Source: Neoluteolibacter marinus (GTDB taxonomy: Bacteria > Verrucomicrobiota > Verrucomicrobiia > Verrucomicrobiales > Akkermansiaceae). From it: a stretch of DNA of 47,575 nt. Of this stretch, positions 43,192-47,575 are shown piece after piece. Location of the stretch: positions 1 through 47,575 of the forward strand of contig NZ_JACZFQ010000018.1 in NCBI RefSeq assembly GCF_014904755.1, written 5' to 3'. The notes under the pieces are model-generated. The model worked only from the letters and a program-made list of their open reading frames with translations. It was not told where the DNA came from and made no database searches. The translations under genes were made by a program, and so were the position numbers. Within the stretch, counting starts at the first letter, position 1. Each line of letters begins with the position of its first letter.

Positions 43192-44685
43192 TCAATGACC
43201 GCCACCGGTGGCCGGTAGGAAGCGGTAGTAAACTTCCAGCATCAGGATGCAAAGACAGGTGCGGTAGTGAACGTTGTTCTGATACTGGGCGCCGGTGGCA
43301 TTCAGGCCGCCGCCGTTGTTCGGCGCCTTCCAGGAACCATCGGGGTTCTGGTTGTTGAGAACCTGGTCGCGGAACATCTTGTTGTAGTTCTTCCACTGGT
43401 CGGCTCCGCGGTTGATCATCGCCTGGCTCTCGTAGTAGTGGCCGTAGAGGTCGGCGTCCTTGGTGCCGTAGTTGAACTTGGAGTTCTCCTCGATGTACTT
43501 GGCGCCGCCGCGGACCTTCGGAGCCGAGGCCTTGTCCCACATTTGCAGGCACAGCATGCCGGCACCGGTGAGCGAATAGTATTTGTTCGGCAGGTGGGAG
43601 TCGCCGTTCTTGTCGTAGGCGAAGGCGCCACTGGACTGCGAGCGGGCTTCGACGTAGTCGAGGGCCTTGCGGGCGCAGCGGTTCAGGCCCTTGAATTCGA
43701 TGCCGGTGTGCTTGCAGGCTTTGAGCGCCTGGATTTGCCAAGCCGCCACCGAGAGGTCGCCGCCGCGGTCGCTGTCAACGGAGTAGCCGTAGTCCCAGCC
43801 GCCGCTCTTGTGCTGGTTGTCGATGATCAGCTGGCCGGCCTTGCGGGTGACCTCCATCAGGTTGGGCACCGTGATGTTGAGCTGCTTGCAGAAGGTGGCC
43901 GCTTCGCCGAGGGCGTAGGTGGCGATGCCGTGTTCGTAGGGCTTGGGATTGTTCTCGGCCGTCGAGGAGAGCAGGCCGTTGTTCTTCATCCCGCGGTCGA
44001 CGAGGTAGGTGATGGCCTTGAGGCAGGAATCTCCGAATTCCTCCGAAAGCGGGGTTTCGCAGTGGCCGAGGTAGGCGAGGAGGGCCAGGCCGGTCATCGC
44101 GCACTGGTTGTTGCCGGTCCAGCTGCCATCGGCATTCTGGGTCGACTTGAGCCAGCGCAGGCCCTTGACGACGGTCTCCTCGCACTGCGGGGTTCCGCCA
44201 TTCTCGGTAAGGCGGGCGATACGATCCTCCGGCGAGCAGCGCTTGCGCATGGTGGCCGGGATGTTGCCGAAGCCGCCGCCGCCGCCGCCATCACCGCCGG
44301 AGCCCCAGCCATCGCCGAAGTCATCGCCATTGCCGAAATCGGTGGACGGGTCCGGAACGTCGATCTCCGGGACCGGAACGGCCGTTGGCGACATCGTGGT
44401 CGCTGCGATCACCTTGGCCATCGAGGAGGACGGGGCGGAGGGCTTGCGCTCCACCGAGTTGTTCATCTTCTTGACCTCGAGCTGCTCATCCTGCGCCACG
44501 GTGCCCTGATAGCTGACGATCACCGGCGTTTCCTTCAGGAACGGATCGAGGAAAATGAAGGCGAGGATCAGGCAGATCAGCACCAGCACGAGAATCGAGA
44601 TGATCACCGAGGAGATCGTCGAATTCCGGCGCTGGGCCTGGAGGCGGGCCTGGGCTTCGGGGCTAAGCTGGGCGTGGAGACTCAT
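43192..44685 (-). CDS. Membrane-anchored prenyltransferase/squalene-oxidase-repeat protein
   Basis: 497 aa from ATG 44685 (MSLHAQLSPEAQ); a longer frame to 44889 adds an unlikely basic extension. The short cytoplasmic N-terminus is followed by one transmembrane helix (~24-46). Then come a Pro/Ser linker and a Gly/Asp-rich low-complexity stretch (~117-140, DGWGSGGDGGGGGGFG). From ~165 an alpha/alpha-toroid is built from squalene-cyclase-type repeats: QNADGSWTG, QHKSGGWDYGY and QNPDGSWKAP. There is no DxDD cyclase motif, so cyclase activity is not claimed; similar proteins are common and uncharacterised in Planctomycetes and Verrucomicrobia. Probably a periplasmic domain tethered to the inner membrane. 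A strong terminator follows. Confidence 0.85.
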   Translation of the reverse strand: MSLHAQLSPEAQARLQAQRRNSTISSVIISILVLVLICLILAFIFLDPFLKETPVIVSYQGTVAQDEQLEVKKMNNSVERKPSAPSSSMAKVIAATTMSPTAVPVPEIDVPDPSTDFGNGDDFGDGWGSGGDGGGGGGFGNIPATMRKRCSPEDRIARLTENGGTPQCEETVVKGLRWLKSTQNADGSWTGNNQCAMTGLALLAYLGHCETPLSEEFGDSCLKAITYLVDRGMKNNGLLSSTAENNPKPYEHGIATYALGEAATFCKQLNITVPNLMEVTRKAGQLIIDNQHKSGGWDYGYSVDSDRGGDLSVAAWQIQALKACKHTGIEFKGLNRCARKALDYVEARSQSSGAFAYDKNGDSHLPNKYYSLTGAGMLCLQMWDKASAPKVRGGAKYIEENSKFNYGTKDADLYGHYYESQAMINRGADQWKNYNKMFRDQVLNNQNPDGSWKAPNNGGGLNATGAQYQNNVHYRTCLCILMLEVYYRFLPATGGGH

Positions 44686-44942
44686 GGATGGGCGGGTTGT
44701 TGGAATGGAAATTACGTCGGGCCGGCGGGGTGGCCAGCCGAAAAGCTCGCCGGAGACGGATGAATTCTGCGCCCGGAACGCCTGTCGGCCGGGGATCTTA
44801 GGGCGATTTTTCGGTTTTTTCCGTTTTTTGGGGGTCGATGACCCTGATCCCGGGCCGAGGTAGGGTTTTCGCGGGGTCGGCGGGTGCACGATGCCCCGTG
44901 AAGGACTTGCCCGGGATCCGCCGCAGGGAGTAGGAAGCAGGC
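44686..44942. promoter_or_regulatory. Divergent promoter region with spaced T/A tracts
   Basis: 257 bp between divergent genes. T tracts at 44807-44811, 44815-44820 and 44824-44829 are spaced 8.5-9 bp apart. Read on the minus strand they are A tracts about 120-145 nt upstream of the squalene-repeat gene start, so curved DNA or an UP-like element is possible. No clear -10/-35 pair was identified. Confidence 0.3.
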
Positions 44943-45872
44943 ATGGACTTGATTCGAGCAGGGGTGGCGGGAGCAGGATCGATGGGGCGCAACCACGCCC
45001 GCGTGTACAGCCTCATTCCCGGCGCGCAGCTCTGCGGGGTCTACGATGCCGACCAGGAGCGGGCGAAAGCGGTGGCGGAGGAGTTTGGCACGGTGCCGGT
45101 GGCCTCGCTGGAGGAACTCGCGGAGCTGGCCGATGCTGTCAGCGTGGCCGTGCCGACCATCGCCCATCGCGAAGTCGGCTGCCTGTTGATGGAAAAGGGC
45201 GCGCACGTCCTGATGGAGAAGCCGATCGCACCGTCGGTCGAGGATGCGGCGGCGCTGGTCGAAACCGCGAAGCGCTGCGGGCGGATCCTGCAGATCGGCC
45301 ACATCGAGCGCTTCAATCCGGTGCTCCGCCAGCTCGAGCAGCGGCTGACCCGCCCGGTGTTCATCGAGGCCCACCGGCTTTCGCCGTTTCCGAACCGCAG
45401 CATCGACATCGGCGTGGTGCTGGACCTGATGATCCACGACCTGGAAATCATCCTGCACCTCGTCAATTCCCCGGTGGTCAGCATTGATGCGGTCGGCGTT
45501 CCCGTGCTGATGCCCTCCGAGGACATCGCCAACGCCCGGCTGCGCTTCGAGAACGGCTGCGTTGCCAACATTACCGCCAGCCGCATCAGCCCGGAAAAGA
45601 TGCGCAAGATCCGGGTCTTCCAGTCCGATTGCTACCTGTCGCTCGACTACCAGGAGCAGGCCGGCCAGATCCATTGGAAGGAAGGCATGGGCATCCAGCG
45701 CGCCGAGGTGGAAGTGGAGAAGGGGGAGCCGTTGAAGCACGAGCTCGAGGCCTTTATCGCCAGCGTCGCCCATGGGAAGGACCCGGCGGTCACCGGTCAA
45801 CAGGGAGCCGCGGCACTGGAACTGGCGCTGGAAATCACCCGCCGCATCCACGGCCAAGTGGAGCCTGCCTGA
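44943..45872 (+). CDS. Gfo/Idh/MocA family NAD(P)-dependent oxidoreductase
   Basis: 309 aa. A Rossmann nucleotide-binding motif GAGSMG occupies 10-15, the family EKP motif is at 92-94 (LMEKPIAP), and a GHIERFNP segment (119-126) and a DLMIHDLEIILHL helix are present. The last two are typical of the subgroup that contains UDP-GlcNAc 3-dehydrogenase (GnnA-like, lipid A biosynthesis) and related sugar-nucleotide dehydrogenases, so a nucleotide-sugar or inositol-type substrate is plausible but unproven. The start ATG has a purine-rich stretch (ggagtaggaag) upstream, unlike the starts of the giant-protein block. No operon partner is visible: the next gene is convergent. Confidence 0.88.
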   Translation: MDLIRAGVAGAGSMGRNHARVYSLIPGAQLCGVYDADQERAKAVAEEFGTVPVASLEELAELADAVSVAVPTIAHREVGCLLMEKGAHVLMEKPIAPSVEDAAALVETAKRCGRILQIGHIERFNPVLRQLEQRLTRPVFIEAHRLSPFPNRSIDIGVVLDLMIHDLEIILHLVNSPVVSIDAVGVPVLMPSEDIANARLRFENGCVANITASRISPEKMRKIRVFQSDCYLSLDYQEQAGQIHWKEGMGIQRAEVEVEKGEPLKHELEAFIASVAHGKDPAVTGQQGAAALELALEITRRIHGQVEPA

Positions 45873-45879
45873 GCGGGCT

Positions 45880-46545
45880 TCACTTCTGCCGCGGCCGCAA
45901 CTGGTCGGTGATCTTCCGCTCGCCCTCGTAGTCGATGATCATGGCGCTCTGGAGGTCGCCGGCGAGCACGCGGGCCGCGGTGATCTCGAGGTCGGTGGGT
46001 TCTTTCGCGGGTTCTCCCGGCGGACGCAGGTCGAGGTTCGGGACCACTTTCTCGAGTCCCGGTGAGAGCGCGGGGTCGATGATGTAGGCAAACACCGGTT
46101 TCGGGGTGACGTCGGGGAGCTCGCCTTCCCTCAGCACGGAGATCGCATCCCGGTCGCCGAGCAAATCCAGCTGCTGCGCGTGCTGGTAGCCGCGGATCAG
46201 AGTTTCGCGGACCAGCTTCTCGCGGATCGGATGCTCGGTCCCCTTTGTGTCGGTGGAAAGGAAGCTTTCCTCGTGTTTGAAGACCAGGTCGAAGTAGGCG
46301 GTGGGCTCGAGGCCCAGCGACCGCGCTTCTTCGACCATCGCGATGCCTTTCAGCAGGGTTGCCCGCGCGGCGTCCCCGGAAACCGAACGGTAGAAGGACG
46401 AGTCCGCGACCAGCGTGCGCATTTCCTCCGCCAGGGACTCCTTGCGGGCGAATTTCTTGTAGTGCTTCGAGCCGATGACGAAGGCGACGAAAGCAATCAG
46501 GCAGAACAGGGCCCATTTCAGGGTGGCGGCGACGCGCGGGTCCAT
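45880..46545 (-). CDS. Small single-pass membrane protein of unknown function
   Basis: 221 aa from ATG 46545. A transmembrane helix at about 10-25 (WALFCLIAFVAFVIG) is followed by a Lys/Arg-rich segment and a predominantly helical soluble domain (LLKGIAMVEEARSLGL; GYQHAQQLDLLGD). No known domain was recognised. Its start overlaps the stop of the PilT-like gene (TGATG at 46547-46543), so translation is probably coupled. That pairing suggests an accessory role in type IV pilus or related motility machinery, but this is inference. Confidence 0.72.
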   Translation of the reverse strand: MDPRVAATLKWALFCLIAFVAFVIGSKHYKKFARKESLAEEMRTLVADSSFYRSVSGDAARATLLKGIAMVEEARSLGLEPTAYFDLVFKHEESFLSTDTKGTEHPIREKLVRETLIRGYQHAQQLDLLGDRDAISVLREGELPDVTPKPVFAYIIDPALSPGLEKVVPNLDLRPPGEPAKEPTDLEITAARVLAGDLQSAMIIDYEGERKITDQLRPRQK

Positions 46546-47575
46546 CAGGTCCAGATCGACTTGGGTTTCTTCGCCTCCGTCTGGCCCGGCGCAGGTTCCT
46601 CGAAGCTGCGCTTCTCGCGGCAGTGGAAGAGGGCCTCGTCGCGGGTGATGTAGCCGCTCTCGAGCAGCCCGGCGATCGATTGGTCGATGGTGCGGTTGCC
46701 GTCCTTGAAGCCGATCTCCATCAGTCCGACCAGTTGCTCCAGCTTGCGCTCGCGGATGCAGGTGCGGAGGCCGTGGTTCGCGCGCAGGACCTCGGAAGCG
46801 AGGATGCGGCCTTCGCCGTCGGCGCGGCGGATCAGGCGCTGGGAGACGACCGCTTCCAGCACGCCGGCCAGCTGGGTGACGATCTGCGGCTGCTGGTCGG
46901 CGGGGAACACGTCGACGAGGCGGTCGATCGACTGCGGGGCGTCGAGCGTGTGCAAGGTGGCGAGGACGAGGTGGCCGGTTTCCGCGGCGGTGAGGGCGAT
47001 GCGGATGGTCTCCAGGTCGCGCAATTCCGAGACGACGATCACATCCGGGTCCTGGCGCAGGGCCTGGCGCAGTGCGACCGGGAAGCCGCGGGTGTCGGCG
47101 CCAATCTCGCGCTGCTTGATCAGGCAGCTGGCGTGGGTGTAGACGAACTCGATGGGGTCCTCGATGGTCACGATGACCCCGGAACGGTTCTCGGAGATCC
47201 GTCGCACCATCGACGCGAGCGTGGTCGATTTGCCCGAGCCGGTGATGCCGGTGACGAGCACCAGCCCGCGGCGGAGCTGGCAAATGTCGTGGATGACCGC
47301 GTGATGGCCCAGTTCGCCGAGTTCCGGGATGTGTTGGGGAATGTAGCGGAAGGCGGCCTCGTGGGAGCCGCGGGCGATGTGAACATTGCCGCGGAAGCGC
47401 CCGACATCCTCGAGGTGCAGTGCGTAGTCCAGCTCCCAGTTTTCCTCGAGCTTCGCCCGCTGGGCCTCGGACAAGGTGTCCAGGATCAGGCGCTTGCAGG
47501 TTTCCGGGTCGAGCAGGAAGTCCTCCAGCGGGACCAGGTTGGCGCCGACCCGGGCGGCCGGCGGGGCCCAGGCGG
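46545..47575 (-). CDS. PilT/PilU-like type IV pilus retraction ATPase (partial, 5' end missing)
   Basis: The frame is open to the right window edge (343 codons visible); an internal TTG at 47474 is not the true start, because the upstream translation (ANLVPLEDFLLDPETCKRL) continues the family N-domain. Visible motifs: RFRGNVH of the N-domain; Walker A GITGSGKSTT (~47243-47217); the Asp box VIVTIEDPIEF; Walker B-like DVIVVSELRDLETI; and the His box ETGHLVLATLHT. PilT usually has VGE[ML]RD where this has VSELRD, and the usual AIRNLIRE motif appears as HGLRTCIRE. Family role: hexameric cytoplasmic ATPase for pilus retraction and twitching. The divergent motifs make a PilU-like or Verrucomicrobia-specific paralogue possible. 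Confidence 0.88.
   Translation of the reverse strand, partial: AWAPPAARVGANLVPLEDFLLDPETCKRLILDTLSEAQRAKLEENWELDYALHLEDVGRFRGNVHIARGSHEAAFRYIPQHIPELGELGHHAVIHDICQLRRGLVLVTGITGSGKSTTLASMVRRISENRSGVIVTIEDPIEFVYTHASCLIKQREIGADTRGFPVALRQALRQDPDVIVVSELRDLETIRIALTAAETGHLVLATLHTLDAPQSIDRLVDVFPADQQPQIVTQLAGVLEAVVSQRLIRRADGEGRILASEVLRANHGLRTCIRERKLEQLVGLMEIGFKDGNRTIDQSIAGLLESGYITRDEALFHCREKRSFEEPAPGQTEAKKPKSIWT

Noticed and set aside
43192..44685. Functional squalene-hopene cyclase
   Set aside because: The toroid repeats are present, but the protein is shorter than cyclases, has an N-terminal transmembrane anchor and lacks a DxDD motif.
1..47575. tRNA, rRNA, CRISPR array, insertion sequence or phage genes
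   Set aside because: Looked for by eye on both strands. No cloverleaf with CCA-side features, no short regularly spaced repeats and no transposase or integrase motifs were found; a covariance-model search was not possible.

Overview
This window is GC-rich and densely coding. It looks like the chromosome of a free-living Verrucomicrobiota bacterium of the Luteolibacter/Haloferula/Akkermansia kind. This rests on several traits seen together: a PEP-CTERM protein, multidomain secreted sialoglycan hydrolases, very large Sec-exported proteins built from cadherin-like, CSPG, Calx-beta, lamin-tail and FG-GAP domains, a recurring 'Y-x-x-W ... YAF/LFGTDP ... VEYSxDLxxW' C-terminal domain, and a squalene-cyclase-repeat membrane protein. 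Taxonomy is inference. No rRNA, tRNA, CRISPR array, insertion sequence or phage gene was recognised.

Region 1 (1-9390) is a sialoglycan-degradation locus. On the minus strand lies a gene cut by the left edge. It encodes a signal peptide, an SGNH/GDSL esterase, a carbohydrate-binding-like domain, a sialate O-acetylesterase (SASA) domain, a LamG-like domain and a sialidase-associated N-terminal domain, so a sialidase catalytic domain may follow outside the window. A small PEP-CTERM gene precedes it on the same strand. Divergently on the plus strand are a stand-alone sialate O-acetylesterase and a GH33 sialidase fused to a GH20 beta-N-acetylhexosaminidase. Together they could remove O-acetyl groups, sialic acid and the exposed HexNAc.

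Region 2 (9391-38275) is a 28.5-kb block of six plus-strand genes behind a 382-bp leader: a 347-aa exported protein, an ~860-aa exported protein, a 2944-aa giant, an 882-aa RTX/Calx-beta protein, a parvulin-type peptidyl-prolyl isomerase, and a 4076-aa mosaic adhesin-like giant. Gaps are 10-40 nt. A roughly 69-residue module resembling the E1 FCCH fold occurs eight times in three of these proteins (four in tandem in the second gene, one in the 2944-aa protein, three in the 4076-aa protein). In the 4076-aa protein it is nested inside loops of homologous cadherin-like repeats. I regard this block as the candidate undescribed system: a large surface or extracellular assembly with its own foldase. 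Its function is unknown.

Region 3 (38325-47575) is ordinary chromosomal sequence: an ABC exporter ATPase-permease pair followed by a methyltransferase (minus), a YheT-like hydrolase and a TPR protein (plus), a membrane-anchored squalene-cyclase-repeat protein (minus, with a good terminator), a Gfo/Idh/MocA oxidoreductase (plus), and a PilT-like ATPase, cut by the right edge, coupled to a small membrane protein (minus).
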